Of a DNA stretch of 64,000 nt, positions 33,096 through 42,582 are shown one piece after another. The DNA lies in contig KE159599.1 of the NCBI GenBank assembly GCA_000403275.2, forward strand, positions 310,001-374,000, read 5' to 3'. The stretch comes from Lachnospiraceae bacterium 28-4 (lineage in GTDB: Bacteria > Bacillota > Clostridia > Lachnospirales > Lachnospiraceae). Each line of letters opens with the position of its first letter. Position 1 is the stretch's first letter. The notes beneath the pieces are model-generated. The model saw only the letters and a list, made by a program, of their open reading frames with translations. It was not told the DNA's origin and ran no database searches. A program made the translations under genes and the position numbers.

Positions 33096-34751
33096 TTATA
33101 CATTGAAACAGCTTCCTCCTACAAACTCTCTGCAAATGGAATTTTTCGGAAGGTTGTCGCTGCTGACGCCGATAAAATATTCCAAAAACTTTAAAAGCCT
33201 TTTCGCTTCATAATATTCCGGCTCCCCTTTCCCTATCCCAAACAGCAGGGGTTCCGCATATTGTTTCAGCACCGCCAGCTCATAGATCAGTACAGAATTG
33301 AACATGGCGTCCGCGCTCTCCTGGAACGGGAAAATATATTCTTCTTCCCCTTTTCTCACGGAAGCCCACATTTCGATCGTCCGTTTTGCCGACGTCCCAC
33401 GCGTCCGCGCGTCCCTTACCATACGGCGCAGAAGCCTCCCGTCGGTAGTCGGAATCCGGTTATGGTCATCGATATTAATGCTCGTAAGGGCGCTGATATA
33501 GATTTTATATTTGCTTTCATTGGGAAGCGCATAGGACATGGCATCATTCAATCCATGGATGCCCTCGATTACGAGAACGTCTTCCGGCCCCAATGTCTTA
33601 TAATCGCCCTTGTACTCCCTCTTGCCGGTTTTAAAATTAAAGCTGGGAAGTTCCACGGTTTTTCCCGACAGCAGGTCGAGCATATCTTTGTTAAATTGTT
33701 TTACGTCGATCGCTTCCAGGCATTCAAAGTTATAGTCCCCGTTTTCGTCCCTGGGCGTATCCTCCCTGTTTACAAAATAATTGTCCAGCGCGATCGGATG
33801 GGGCGACAGCCCATAAGTGCGCAGCTGTATCGACAGTCTGTGGGAAAATGTAGTTTTTCCCGAAGAAGAGGGGCCTGCGATCATAACAAATTTTACCCCT
33901 TTCCGTTCCACAATCTCCCGTGCGATCTCACCGATCCGCCTCTCCTGAAGCGCCTCCTGCACGAGAATCAGATCATTGATATTCCCCTTGCAGATCTGAT
34001 CATTCAGATCCCCCACCGTCCCTACATTGACCATATTTCCCCAATCGTCGGACTGTTTGAGCGTTTGAAACAATTTTTTCCTCGGTTCCATCGAAGGCAG
34101 TTTTTCCGGCGATTTAGGATCCGGAAGCAAAAGCATCAAACCATCCTCATAAGCAAATACCTGGAAATATTTCACATATCCCGTACTCGGCAGCATATAG
34201 CCGTAATAATAATCATAATATCCGTCCAGACAGTACACATTTACATAAGAACTTCTTCTATATCGGAACAGCTTTTCTTTCTCTTTCATATTCTGGCTGC
34301 GGAAGATCTCCACCGCGTCGTTCAAAGGATAAGATTTTTTCACATAAGGCAGGTCAGCCTCCACCAACTCCCGCATCCGCCCGTTTAATCTGTCAATAAA
34401 CTCCTGATCCAGCCTTACCTTTCCTTTTACGCTGCAATAATACCCGGAACCGATGGCAAACTCCACCTTTACCTTTTCCAAACTACCCTCTTCCGCCACA
34501 TCCTGCATCGCTCTGATCATCAGCATGATCGCCGTCCTTACATAAGATTTGTGTCCCACGGCATCGCTGATCGTAAAAAAGGAAACCTCACAGTCCTTTT
34601 TCACCTTTTTAAACAATTCCCGTATCTTCCCATTAACCGTAACCAGCGCGATCCTGTTATTATATTTCTCCTGATATTCCCTGACGATCGTTTCATACGT
34701 CGTACCCTCTTCGTACTGCCTTCTCTCACCGTCGATCGTTACCGTTACCAT
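33096..34751 (-). CDS. uridine kinase-like nucleoside kinase with TGS-like N-terminal region
   Basis: 551 residues from ATG 34751 (AGGAGG 6 bp before; an earlier in-frame start lacks it). The first 60 residues (MVTVTIDGERRQYEEGTTYETIVREY) look like a TGS/ubiquitin fold as at the start of threonyl-tRNA synthetase; a middle region is related to the tRNA-synthetase editing-like domain. The P-loop MIAGPSSSGKTTF is near residue 290, followed by LDNYFVNREDTPRDENGDYNFECLEAID, the uridine-kinase substrate motif. This fused type is common in Clostridia and called nucleoside kinase. Substrate not determined. Confidence 0.93.
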   Translation of the reverse strand: MVTVTIDGERRQYEEGTTYETIVREYQEKYNNRIALVTVNGKIRELFKKVKKDCEVSFFTISDAVGHKSYVRTAIMLMIRAMQDVAEEGSLEKVKVEFAIGSGYYCSVKGKVRLDQEFIDRLNGRMRELVEADLPYVKKSYPLNDAVEIFRSQNMKEKEKLFRYRRSSYVNVYCLDGYYDYYYGYMLPSTGYVKYFQVFAYEDGLMLLLPDPKSPEKLPSMEPRKKLFQTLKQSDDWGNMVNVGTVGDLNDQICKGNINDLILVQEALQERRIGEIAREIVERKGVKFVMIAGPSSSGKTTFSHRLSIQLRTYGLSPHPIALDNYFVNREDTPRDENGDYNFECLEAIDVKQFNKDMLDLLSGKTVELPSFNFKTGKREYKGDYKTLGPEDVLVIEGIHGLNDAMSYALPNESKYKIYISALTSINIDDHNRIPTTDGRLLRRMVRDARTRGTSAKRTIEMWASVRKGEEEYIFPFQESADAMFNSVLIYELAVLKQYAEPLLFGIGKGEPEYYEAKRLLKFLEYFIGVSSDNLPKNSICREFVGGSCFNV

Positions 34752-34809
34752 ACGCCGCCTCCTGTTCCGAATGCTTTCCACCTGCACGCTCCGGCAGACT
34801 TCAAACCTT

Positions 34810-35412
34810 CTATTCACTCATACCCTTTACAAATTCATTCTCAAATTCTGCTTCTGTATATGTAAAAACTCTTTGAAAATACAACTGTTCAAACCTTTCC
34901 AGGCCAAACCTGATAAAATGCCCCTTCCCTTTCCGGTGAAAATATTTGCCAATCTTCACCCTTGATGCGGACTCCTGTAATCCTCCCTCTTCCCTTTCTT
35001 CTTTTGCTTCATCATTTTTTGTTTCATTATAAACCAGTATAAACTCGGCATGATCCCTGCAAAAAGAAATGCTTTCCCCTGTAATATCACAAAAAATCAA
35101 TAAACTTTCATAGATTTTCTGGTAAACGTTATATTTTTGTTTGTCATTTATTTTTCCGTTTTTAAATTCAATAAAACTAACGCTTCCTTCTCTCCCTATA
35201 TAAAGCGCATCGCTGGAACAAGGCAGGAATTTCGGCTTGGGTTCCAGGCTTCTGACATATGCCTTCTTCACTCTGTCAAAATGAATCACCGAAACCTCCG
35301 CATCTGTCATATATTGCTTTACCGTATTTTCATCGTCCAGCGAAGTTTTCTTAAGCGTAGAAATATTATTGCGGAATATCTCTATTTCATCATACCGTAT
35401 TTCCATTCCCAT
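34810..35412 (-). CDS. PD-(D/E)XK-like protein paired with an ABC-type ATPase
   Basis: 200 residues from ATG 35412 (or ATG 35406). The frame starts inside the last codons of the ATPase gene, a 23-bp overlap, so the two proteins are translated together. Residues Asp68 (SSDALYIG), Glu82 and Lys84 (SFIEFKNGK) give the D-x13-ExK pattern of restriction-like nucleases in a strand-loop-strand, with a helix after it (QKYNVYQKIYESLLIFC). This is a motif reading, not a family match. The rest is Lys/Glu-rich with an Arg/Phe-rich C terminus. A nuclease effector controlled by the ATPase is the best guess; no similarity to DUF4435 or HNH partners was seen. Confidence 0.75.
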   Translation of the reverse strand: MGMEIRYDEIEIFRNNISTLKKTSLDDENTVKQYMTDAEVSVIHFDRVKKAYVRSLEPKPKFLPCSSDALYIGREGSVSFIEFKNGKINDKQKYNVYQKIYESLLIFCDITGESISFCRDHAEFILVYNETKNDEAKEEREEGGLQESASRVKIGKYFHRKGKGHFIRFGLERFEQLYFQRVFTYTEAEFENEFVKGMSE

Positions 35413-36667
35413 ACCCCATATTTTCCAAGTCCTGCAATGGCCTCGCCAATTTTGCGTAAATACGTTCTACCTCGTTTGTGACATCCTCCATTCCCACTCT
35501 GCCATCTTTTTCTTCTGCCAAATAATATCTGCACTTATCCCCGATTCCATACTTATTCGTATAAACTTCAATGGCATTCAAAAAATACGGGCTATGCGTA
35601 TTCAGCAAAACATGAACGCCGAATTCAATCTGCAGCAATACAATAATTTCCGCAAATTTCAACTGCCACTCAGGATGCAAATGAATCTCCGGCTCATCGA
35701 GAATCACAATTCCATTCTCATCAATGCTCCCATTCTGCAAAAGCTGTTTTAATATCACGAAATTTTTCATGCCTGTGGATAAATTGGTCATCTTCAGATT
35801 CCCCTGCAACCCTTCTGCCCGATAGGCATAATTGCCATAAGGCTCTATCACAATTTCTCCATCACAGACTCCCTGCATAACATTCAAAATATTCTGCATC
35901 TTCTTCTGAACCGTCAGTTCTTCCAATATATTCTCCAGCCCGCCCTTACCTCTCACCAATTTCCTCTGTAAATCGCTCCGATGATCCAATGTATTAAATA
36001 CACTGGAATTATTGTCATACAAATTATCAACTACAAACGGATCATCTATATAAATAATCTCCTTTATCAAGCTGATAAAATGCCGTATCTCTATTTCCCC
36101 ATCCGCCAACACCTGAAAATCAACGGCATCATCCCTTATTTTAATTGAAATATGGCTTTCTTCCTCTGGAAAATTCAAATGCCCTATCTTCTTCCCAAAT
36201 TCTGCCCCCAAGCTTTTTTTAAGAATAAGCTTAATCAGCTCCTCATCTTCCATATATAAGTATTCATTGATCTTTTTCGCTTTTACCTCTAAATCCTCCC
36301 CATGCCCTTTGTTCAAAGGGTGGGAAAACAATTCCTTGTGATAAGCCTCTAATTTTTCTACAATCTTATCTTCATTTCCCCTATATGCATCTGGTTCATC
36401 AAGCATTTCATAAGTTGCATCAAAAACCAAAGTTTTCAAAGAATGCCCTAATGGAACAATAGCCCCTTTTTTAAATACATTATAAATTGCATCCGCCCTT
36501 TCCTCCCTGATGTGTTTCTCCACCTTATAAAACGCCTTAAATACGCTGAAAAGCATCTTCCCCACAGTACTCTTTCCCGTACTATTCTCGCCCGCAATCA
36601 CCGTAACCCCATCCAATTCAATCCGCGCCCGTCCAATTTTCCCCACATTTTCCAGCTCAATCCTCAT
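35390..36667 (-). CDS. ABC/SMC-type AAA ATPase of a two-gene module
   Basis: 425 residues from ATG 36667 (GGAGG 5 bp before; upstream in-frame ATGs are too close to their own sites). Walker A GENSTGKST at 26-34, a long helical insertion (about residues 60-270), signature LSTGMKNFVILKQLL, Walker B GIVILDEPEIHLHPEWQ and H-loop NTHSPYF. It is close to the AAA_15/AAA_21 type found in OLD, RecF, PtuA and AriA, without a Toprim or HNH domain of its own. The second gene overlaps its end. Region is more A+T-rich than the flanking housekeeping genes, which fits acquisition. Confidence 0.88.
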   Translation of the reverse strand: MRIELENVGKIGRARIELDGVTVIAGENSTGKSTVGKMLFSVFKAFYKVEKHIREERADAIYNVFKKGAIVPLGHSLKTLVFDATYEMLDEPDAYRGNEDKIVEKLEAYHKELFSHPLNKGHGEDLEVKAKKINEYLYMEDEELIKLILKKSLGAEFGKKIGHLNFPEEESHISIKIRDDAVDFQVLADGEIEIRHFISLIKEIIYIDDPFVVDNLYDNNSSVFNTLDHRSDLQRKLVRGKGGLENILEELTVQKKMQNILNVMQGVCDGEIVIEPYGNYAYRAEGLQGNLKMTNLSTGMKNFVILKQLLQNGSIDENGIVILDEPEIHLHPEWQLKFAEIIVLLQIEFGVHVLLNTHSPYFLNAIEVYTNKYGIGDKCRYYLAEEKDGRVGMEDVTNEVERIYAKLARPLQDLENMGYGNGNTV

Positions 36668-36757
36668 CCAATCCTCCATAACCTCCTTATACCACAAAGA
36701 ATTTATGTCATAAGGAATTTATGCCATAATAACCACCTTCCAACACCTAAAACTATC

Positions 36758-36892
36758 CACGGGAAGAATGCCCCTCTGGGCATTCTTCCGTGTGAAGAGC
36801 GGTTCGCAACGCAAATTTGCGTTGCGAACCCTAGAAGTTCTTGGCGAAACAGCCACTGCTGTGAGCCTTAGAACTTCTCTTCACACTAATAA
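36758..36892. repeat. cloverleaf-like nested palindromic element
   Basis: Four paired units: a hairpin at 36758-36792 (GAATGCCC/GGGCATTC core); an outer stem GTGTGAAGAG (36790-36799) with CTCTTCACAC (36877-36886); inside it a perfect 30-nt palindrome (36801-36830) and a hairpin AGAAGTTCT/AGAACTTCT (36833-36841 with 36870-36878) that carries a further ACAGC/GCTGT stem. It fills the gap between the ATPase start and the Nif3-like stop codon. No open frame. Could be a folded RNA, a terminator or a REP-type mobile unit. Confidence 0.75.
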
Positions 36893-37696
36893 CCAGAACG
36901 GATTCCCCTCCCTGGCCGCAAATACCGCGATCTGCGGGAATTCTCTCTCGATATATTCTATCATATAAGGCACAAATATCTTCTCCAGCCCATAATGCCC
37001 CGCATCGATGATCGCCAGTCCCTGGGCCACCGCGTCCAATCCTTCATGATGGTCGATGTCTCCGGTAATCAGCACTTCCGCCCCGGCCTCCACTGCAGGA
37101 CGTATCATGGATTTGCCCGATCCCGGCGATACAGCGGCGCATTCCACCGCCATATCCCTTTCCCCATATACCTTCACGCTCTCCAAATGAAATACATCCT
37201 TTACATAAGAGGCGCATTCTTCCAATGTCATGACCTGGGGCAGCTTCCCGTATCTGCCGATTCCCTCTTTGGCGATCTCATCCTCGTAAGTAATGCTCAA
37301 CACCTGTCGCTCTTTCAGCCGGATCTCATCCGCTGCCGCGTCCGCCATTCCCATAACATCAAAATTTGTATGCATCGCATAATAGCTGATATCGTTTCCT
37401 ATCAGCTTCACCAGACGCCTTCCGACAAAGTCATCCGTATTGATCTTTTTCATGGAAGAAAAAATAAGCGGATGATGGGTGAGGAGCATATCGGCTCCTT
37501 TTCTCACAGCCTCTTCCACGACCCCATCCGTAGCATCCAAAGCGATGCATATTTTCCCCACTTCCTTATCCCGGCGTCCTGCCAGCAATCCCACATTATC
37601 CCAATTTTCTGCGAACACCGGGGCGCATAACTGTTCCAGGCTTTTTATCACTGTGCCGCATTCCACACTTTTTTTACTTTCCATACGAATGCCCAT
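36881..37696 (-). CDS. Nif3-like dinuclear metal center protein
   Basis: 271 residues, with ATG 37684 as an alternative start four codons in. Metal-binding motifs of the Nif3/YqfO family are present: LLTHHPLIFSS in the first half and TGDIDHHEGLDAVAQGLAIIDAGHYGLEK in the second. Hexameric ring proteins with a GTP-cyclohydrolase-like fold; no settled function. The gene follows trmK by 13 bp and is the last of the replication/transcription operon; its stop codon lies in the outer stem of the palindromic element. Confidence 0.93.
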   Translation of the reverse strand: MGIRMESKKSVECGTVIKSLEQLCAPVFAENWDNVGLLAGRRDKEVGKICIALDATDGVVEEAVRKGADMLLTHHPLIFSSMKKINTDDFVGRRLVKLIGNDISYYAMHTNFDVMGMADAAADEIRLKERQVLSITYEDEIAKEGIGRYGKLPQVMTLEECASYVKDVFHLESVKVYGERDMAVECAAVSPGSGKSMIRPAVEAGAEVLITGDIDHHEGLDAVAQGLAIIDAGHYGLEKIFVPYMIEYIEREFPQIAVFAAREGNPFWLLV

Positions 37697-37709
37697 GCCT
37701 TTCCACTAT

Positions 37710-38507
37710 TTACCGGTAACAGGAAAGCGCCGCCTCGACTCCCCGTATCCTGTCTGCGATCTCTTCCTGCCGTCCTTCCGTTTCCCTGCCGTTTTCGCGG
37801 AGATTTTCCATGATCTGCATACAAAGACTGTATTCCCTCCGCAGGTAATCCTCCAGTACGGGATCTTTCTTTTTCAACAACACCGGCCCATATTTATCTT
37901 CTATTTTCCGCCATCCGGCGTCTTCCGGTTCTCCGCCCTGCTCCGGCTCCGCGCTGTCCGCCTCTTCCCGCCGTCCGCCGTCCTTTTTTTCCCAATCCTC
38001 TTGCACGGAAAATACCGGCAGCGCCTTTATGACCGGATAATATTTCCCTTCTTCCAAAACCATCTTTTCATCCGCGACAGCATATCCTTCTTTCCGCAGA
38101 TATTCTCTTACCGTCGCTATTTCCGACTGCGGCTGCAGGATGACCTCCCTCATTTGCCGGATCTTTTCCTTCCCCTCTTCCATGATCCGTTTGATCAGTC
38201 TGCCTCCCATGCCCCCACAGATCAATGTATCCGCCTCGCCTGTGCCGAGGGCCGCCACTCCGTCGGACAGCCTGGTTTCTATGTAGTCCGACAAGCCAAA
38301 CTCTCCCACATGTTCCCCGGCTGCCCGCAGCGGCCCTTCGTTGACATCCATCGCAATCACTCTGGCGCTGATTCCCTTTTGGATCAAATAAATAGATACA
38401 AAACCATGATCGCACCCTACGTCGCATACCATATTGCCTTCCGTTACCATTCCTGCTACTGCCAGCAGCCTTTTGGAAAGTTTTACGGCCTTATGTCCTT
38501 CTCCCAT
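37710..38507 (-). CDS. trmK: tRNA (adenine(22)-N(1))-methyltransferase
   Basis: 265 residues. SAM motif I VCDVGCDHGFVSIYLIQKG, motif II VIAMDVNEGPLRAAGEH, and CGGMGGRLIKRIMEEGKEK identify TrmK, which methylates A22 of tRNAs. Compared with B. subtilis TrmK there is an extra Glu/Gly-rich insertion before the last helical segment (KKDGGRREEADSAEPEQGGEPED). It overlaps the sigma-factor stop by one base, and the order rpoD-trmK-nif3 is common in Clostridia. Confidence 0.94.
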   Translation of the reverse strand: MGEGHKAVKLSKRLLAVAGMVTEGNMVCDVGCDHGFVSIYLIQKGISARVIAMDVNEGPLRAAGEHVGEFGLSDYIETRLSDGVAALGTGEADTLICGGMGGRLIKRIMEEGKEKIRQMREVILQPQSEIATVREYLRKEGYAVADEKMVLEEGKYYPVIKALPVFSVQEDWEKKDGGRREEADSAEPEQGGEPEDAGWRKIEDKYGPVLLKKKDPVLEDYLRREYSLCMQIMENLRENGRETEGRQEEIADRIRGVEAALSCYR

Positions 38508-39619
38508 CAGTCCAGATAATCCTTTAATTTCCGGCTTCTGCTTGGATGGCGGAGCTTGCGCAGCGCCTTCGCCTCAATCTGGCGGATGCGCTCGCGGGTT
38601 ACGTTGAATTCTTTTCCCACTTCTTCCAAAGTCCTCGCGCGCCCGTCATCCAGGCCAAAGCGAAGCCTGAGTACCTTCTGCTCCCGTTCTGTCAATGTTC
38701 CCAGCACCTCTACCAACTGCTCTTTTAGCAAGGTAAAAGCGGCCGCATCTGCCGGCACCGGTACATTATCGTCCTGTATAAAATCTCCAAGATGGCTGTC
38801 CTCTTCTTCGCCGATCGGCGTCTCCAGGGAAACCGGCTCCTGGGAAATCTTTAATATTTCCCGCACTCTGTCCACAGGCATATTCATCTCTTCCGCAATT
38901 TCCTCCGGGGTAGGTTCTCTCCCAAGCTCCTGAAGAAGCTGTCTGCTGACACGGATCAATTTATTAATCGTCTCCACCATATGCACCGGAATACGGATCG
39001 TCCTCGCCTGATCCGCAATCGCCCTCGTAATCGCCTGGCGGATCCACCAAGTCGCATAGGTGGAAAACTTATAGCCCTTCCGGTAATCGAATTTTTCCAC
39101 GGCTTTAATAAGGCCAAGGTTCCCCTCCTGAATCAAATCGAGGAAAAGCATACCTCTGCCCACATATCTTTTCGCGATGCTGACAACAAGACGCAGATTG
39201 GCTTCCGCAAGGCGCTTTTTCGCATCTTCGTCTCCCATCTCCATCTTTTTCGCCAGTTCGATTTCTTCCTCCGCGCTGAGGAGGGGAACCTTTCCGATCT
39301 CTTTCAGATACATTCTGACCGGATCTTCGATGCTGATGCCGTCCGGCACGGACAAGTCGATGTTCTCCACATCCACCTCATCCTCTTCCGTCAGGATGAT
39401 TTCCTCGTCATCCACATCGTCCTCCTCCGTGATACGGAGTACATCCACGTTATTCTGTTCTAATGTTTCCAATATCCTGTCAAACTGTTCCTCTTCCAGC
39501 GTCATGTCTGTGAAGAAGTCGCTGATCTCCTGATATTCCAAAACATTCTTCTTCTTTTTCGCAGCGTTCAGAAGCTCTTTCAACCGCTCCTCAAACTTTG
39601 CTTGTGTGTTTTCATCCAT
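38507..39619 (-). CDS. rpoD: primary RNA polymerase sigma factor
   Basis: 370 residues, behind GGAAGGATGG. Region 1.1 is short and acidic ([18 protein letters not shown]). Regions 1.2-2.4 include [53 protein letters not shown] and 4.2 ends in [30 protein letters not shown]. Size and layout are those of Clostridial SigA. It recognises the TTGACA/TATAAT promoters seen in this window. Placed behind dnaG as in the classic macromolecular synthesis operon. Confidence 0.98.
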   Translation of the reverse strand: MDENTQAKFEERLKELLNAAKKKKNVLEYQEISDFFTDMTLEEEQFDRILETLEQNNVDVLRITEEDDVDDEEIILTEEDEVDVENIDLSVPDGISIEDPVRMYLKEIGKVPLLSAEEEIELAKKMEMGDEDAKKRLAEANLRLVVSIAKRYVGRGMLFLDLIQEGNLGLIKAVEKFDYRKGYKFSTYATWWIRQAITRAIADQARTIRIPVHMVETINKLIRVSRQLLQELGREPTPEEIAEEMNMPVDRVREILKISQEPVSLETPIGEEEDSHLGDFIQDDNVPVPADAAAFTLLKEQLVEVLGTLTEREQKVLRLRFGLDDGRARTLEEVGKEFNVTRERIRQIEAKALRKLRHPSRSRKLKDYLD

Positions 39620-39657
39620 TTTTTGGTTCCATCCTTCCTCATGTAGTCATAGTATTA

Positions 39658-41436
39658 TCATTCATCCAGAGAAATATGCGTTTTGCTAAGTTCTTCCAGC
39701 GCTTTTTTTCCTGCAATTACCTTATTCAGAGCATCCATGTCTGCTCCCATTCTCCCGGAATAATATTCATAGCTGTTTCTCTTTACCGTATATATAATAT
39801 CGTGGAGAGCTTTTTCCCGCTCTTTTTTTGTTTCCAGCTCCTCCAGCTTCGCATTAAAAAGGGCCGCTACTTCGCGTTGTTCCTCCTCATCTTCAAACAT
39901 GCTGACCAGCGCCGCCGGACTGAACTCTCCTTTTGAAAGCCCCTCAAACAGCTTGTCCGCCACCTTTCGGTACAGTTCATCCGTAAAATCCCCGGCATTG
40001 ATATATTTCTTTATCTTAGGATATATCCCCGGTTCGTCCGTTATCCATGTGATCAGCAGCCGCTGGGCCTTTTTCCGGTTTTCCTCCGGCGTGTTTTTCT
40101 TCTCCGCCAGCCCCGATTTCGGGCGTATGACAGGACTCGCCAGCCCGGTCTGCGCCGCATAAGACGCCACCAGCTTTCGCAGGTTTTCAAAGCCTATGTG
40201 ATACTTATCAGCCACCGCCTCAAGATAATTTTCACGCTCCACCTCTTCCGAAAATCCGCAAAGCTTTTTGGCGATCTCCCGGTGGAACCTTGTCTTGGAC
40301 TCCGGGTCTTTCAGATCATACTCCCGTTCCAGCATCCGCAGTTCGAAGAAAAAGCTGTTTTCAGCGCCCTCTATCCTCTTCACGAACTCCTCCGCCCCCA
40401 GATTCTTCACAAATTCATCCGGGTCTTTATAGGGTTCCATATTAATGACTTTTCCGCTCAACCCCGCTTCTTTCAATATACCGATCGCCCGCAGGGCGGC
40501 ATTTGTTCCCGCCCCGTCGCTGTCATAGGCAAGCAGCACTTCTTTTACATATCTTTTGATCAGATTCGCCTGTCCTATAGTAAATGCCGTTCCAAGCGAC
40601 GCCGCCGCCTGTGTAAATCCCGCCTGGTGCATGGCAATCACATCCATATATCCTTCGCAGAGGATGATATGGCTCTGCCTTGACGTCCTTGCAAAATTTA
40701 AGCCGTACAAATTGCGGCTTTTATCAAAAATCATCGTTTCCGGAGAATTCAGGTATTTGGGCTTGCCGTCGCCCATCACCCGCCCCCCGAAGCCAATAAC
40801 GCGATGATTGATATCCTGAATGGGAAATATAACCCTGTTCCAGAACTTGTCATGAAGCCCGTATTTTTCGTCGAATACCGCCACTCCCGCTTCCTGTATC
40901 AGATCGTCCCCGTATCCTTTGGAACGAAGATATTGCACCAAATCGCTGCTGGACACCGCCGCATAGCCGAGGCCGAACTTTTTCATCGTCTCTTCGCCAA
41001 GCCCCCGGTCCGCCAAATAACGGTATCCCTTCTCCCCCCGGCCGGACCGGAGCTGGTAATAGAAATACCTGGCGGCTTCTTTATTGATTTCCAACAGCCT
41101 GTTTTTACGGCTCTCTTTCTTTTTCACTTCCTCGGAATACTCGATCTCAGGCAGATTCACCCCCGCCCTGTCCGCCAGCAGCTTCACCGCCTCCCGAAAC
41201 GTATAATTTTCATATTCCATAATAAACGTAAAAACATTCCCGCCGGCCCCGCAGCCAAAGCAATAATACATCTGCTTGCCGCCAGAAACCGAAAAAGACG
41301 GCGATTTTTCATTATGGAAAGGACACAATCCAAAATGATTCGCCCCTTTCTTCTGCAGCCTGACATAACCGGAAATCACATCCACAATATCATTTTTCAT
41401 CCGTACTTCTTCTACAATCTCATCCGGATAATACAT
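39658..41436 (-). CDS. dnaG: DNA primase
   Basis: 592 residues from ATG 41436 (GAGGGGG 6 bp before), six codons shorter than the longest frame. The zinc-binding domain CPFHNEKSPSFSVSGGKQMYYCFGCG has the CHC2-type C/H/C/C ligands near residue 40. The catalytic Toprim core has EGYMDVIAMHQAG and LAYDSDGAGTNAALR. The C-terminal helicase-binding region is diverged as usual (LITWITDEPG onward). It makes RNA primers for replication. Lies between dgt and rpoD; a 38-bp gap to rpoD has no clear terminator. Confidence 0.97.
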   Translation of the reverse strand: MYYPDEIVEEVRMKNDIVDVISGYVRLQKKGANHFGLCPFHNEKSPSFSVSGGKQMYYCFGCGAGGNVFTFIMEYENYTFREAVKLLADRAGVNLPEIEYSEEVKKKESRKNRLLEINKEAARYFYYQLRSGRGEKGYRYLADRGLGEETMKKFGLGYAAVSSSDLVQYLRSKGYGDDLIQEAGVAVFDEKYGLHDKFWNRVIFPIQDINHRVIGFGGRVMGDGKPKYLNSPETMIFDKSRNLYGLNFARTSRQSHIILCEGYMDVIAMHQAGFTQAAASLGTAFTIGQANLIKRYVKEVLLAYDSDGAGTNAALRAIGILKEAGLSGKVINMEPYKDPDEFVKNLGAEEFVKRIEGAENSFFFELRMLEREYDLKDPESKTRFHREIAKKLCGFSEEVERENYLEAVADKYHIGFENLRKLVASYAAQTGLASPVIRPKSGLAEKKNTPEENRKKAQRLLITWITDEPGIYPKIKKYINAGDFTDELYRKVADKLFEGLSKGEFSPAALVSMFEDEEEQREVAALFNAKLEELETKKEREKALHDIIYTVKRNSYEYYSGRMGADMDALNKVIAGKKALEELSKTHISLDE

Positions 41437-41460
41437 CCCATCCCCCTCTGTCATTTTCTC

Positions 41461-42474
41461 CTAATAGTGCCAAGACTTCGGTATAAACAATTCTTCATAT
41501 TGTGCAATGGCAAATCTGTCCGTCATGGCACCGACATAATCGCACACAATAATCTCCGGCGCCTCTCCGAATTTATCCATTCTTTCTTTCAAATGTTCCG
41601 GCAGTTTCCCCAAATGCCCGAAATAATATTCATAAAGCGATTTCATCAGCGTCTCCGCCTTCTCCTCTTCCTTTTTCGCCGCCTTATTCTGATATACCCG
41701 TTCAAACATAAAACTTCTCAGCTTCCGCATCGCCCCTTCCACTTCAGGAGACATGCGAATCTCGTTCTTTTCATAACTGTAAGTCACCAGATCATGAATA
41801 AAATGATCCAGCCTTTCCCCCGTGGTAAAGCCAATCACTTCCGCGATCTCTTTCGGCACATCGGATTCTTTTAAAATTCCGCCCCGCACGGCATCGTCCA
41901 TATCGTGATGGATATAGGCGATCTTATCCGAATAACGCACAATCTTTCCCTCCAAGGTAGAAGGCGTTCCCTTTGTCTGATGATTCCGTATTCCGTCCCT
42001 GGCCTCCTGTGTCAGATTCAGCCCCTGCCCGTTTTTTTCCAGCACATCCACCGTCCGCACGCTTTGTTCGCTGTGGCAGAATCCATAAGGGCATACTTCG
42101 TTTAACGCCCTTTCCCCTGCATGGCCGAACGGCGTATGGCCCAGATCATGTCCAAGGGCGATCGCCTCCACCAGATCTTCGTTCAACCTGAGCGCCTTTG
42201 CAATCGTTCTGGCATTCTGGGAAACTTCCAATGTATGCGTCAGCCTCGTCCGATAATGGTCGCCCTCAGGAGTCAGGAAAACCTGCGTCTTGTCCTTCAA
42301 TCTGCGAAACGACTTGCTATGTAATATCCTGTCCCGATCCCTTTGATAAACCGGACGGATATCGCATTGTTCTTCCTCCCTGGACCGTCCTCTGGAATTC
42401 ATGCTCAAAGAAGCATACGGACTCAGATACTTCTTCTCCCACTGTTCCAGCTTTTCACGAATCAACATTCCCAA
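41461..42474 (-). CDS. dgt: deoxyguanosinetriphosphate triphosphohydrolase-like protein
   Basis: 337 residues from TTG 42474, which is 7 bp after AAGGAGG; ATG 42468 two codons later is possible but at 13 bp. HD-domain residues are seen in TRLTHTLEVSQNARTIA, GHDLGHTPFGHAGE and YSDKIAYIHHDMDDA. Such enzymes hydrolyse dNTPs to deoxynucleosides and triphosphate. It is the first gene of the dgt-dnaG-rpoD-trmK-nif3 unit. Its size fits the short type without the extra DNA-binding segment of E. coli Dgt. Confidence 0.93.
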   Translation of the reverse strand: MGMLIREKLEQWEKKYLSPYASLSMNSRGRSREEEQCDIRPVYQRDRDRILHSKSFRRLKDKTQVFLTPEGDHYRTRLTHTLEVSQNARTIAKALRLNEDLVEAIALGHDLGHTPFGHAGERALNEVCPYGFCHSEQSVRTVDVLEKNGQGLNLTQEARDGIRNHQTKGTPSTLEGKIVRYSDKIAYIHHDMDDAVRGGILKESDVPKEIAEVIGFTTGERLDHFIHDLVTYSYEKNEIRMSPEVEGAMRKLRSFMFERVYQNKAAKKEEEKAETLMKSLYEYYFGHLGKLPEHLKERMDKFGEAPEIIVCDYVGAMTDRFAIAQYEELFIPKSWHY

Positions 42475-42582
42475 AGCCGAACCTCCTTCCTTACATTTAC
42501 AATATTCGGCGTTCAGTCGGAAAATCCTTTTTTTATTTCAAAGTTCTTAAATTTCCGGCCATTTTAAACTCTTTTTCCTTTT

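Noticed and set aside
32846-33194. Small plus-strand frames
   Set aside because: They lie within RNase P RNA and the 3' end of the kinase.
33261-34388. 375-codon open frame on the plus strand
   Set aside because: Antisense to the nucleoside kinase, no ribosome site, His/Arg/Phe-rich composition typical of an antisense shadow.
37479-38519. 346-codon open frame on the plus strand
   Set aside because: Antisense to trmK and the Nif3-like gene; no initiation signal.
40804-41874. 356-codon open frame on the plus strand
   Set aside because: Antisense to dnaG and dgt, which are certain; composition is shadow-like.
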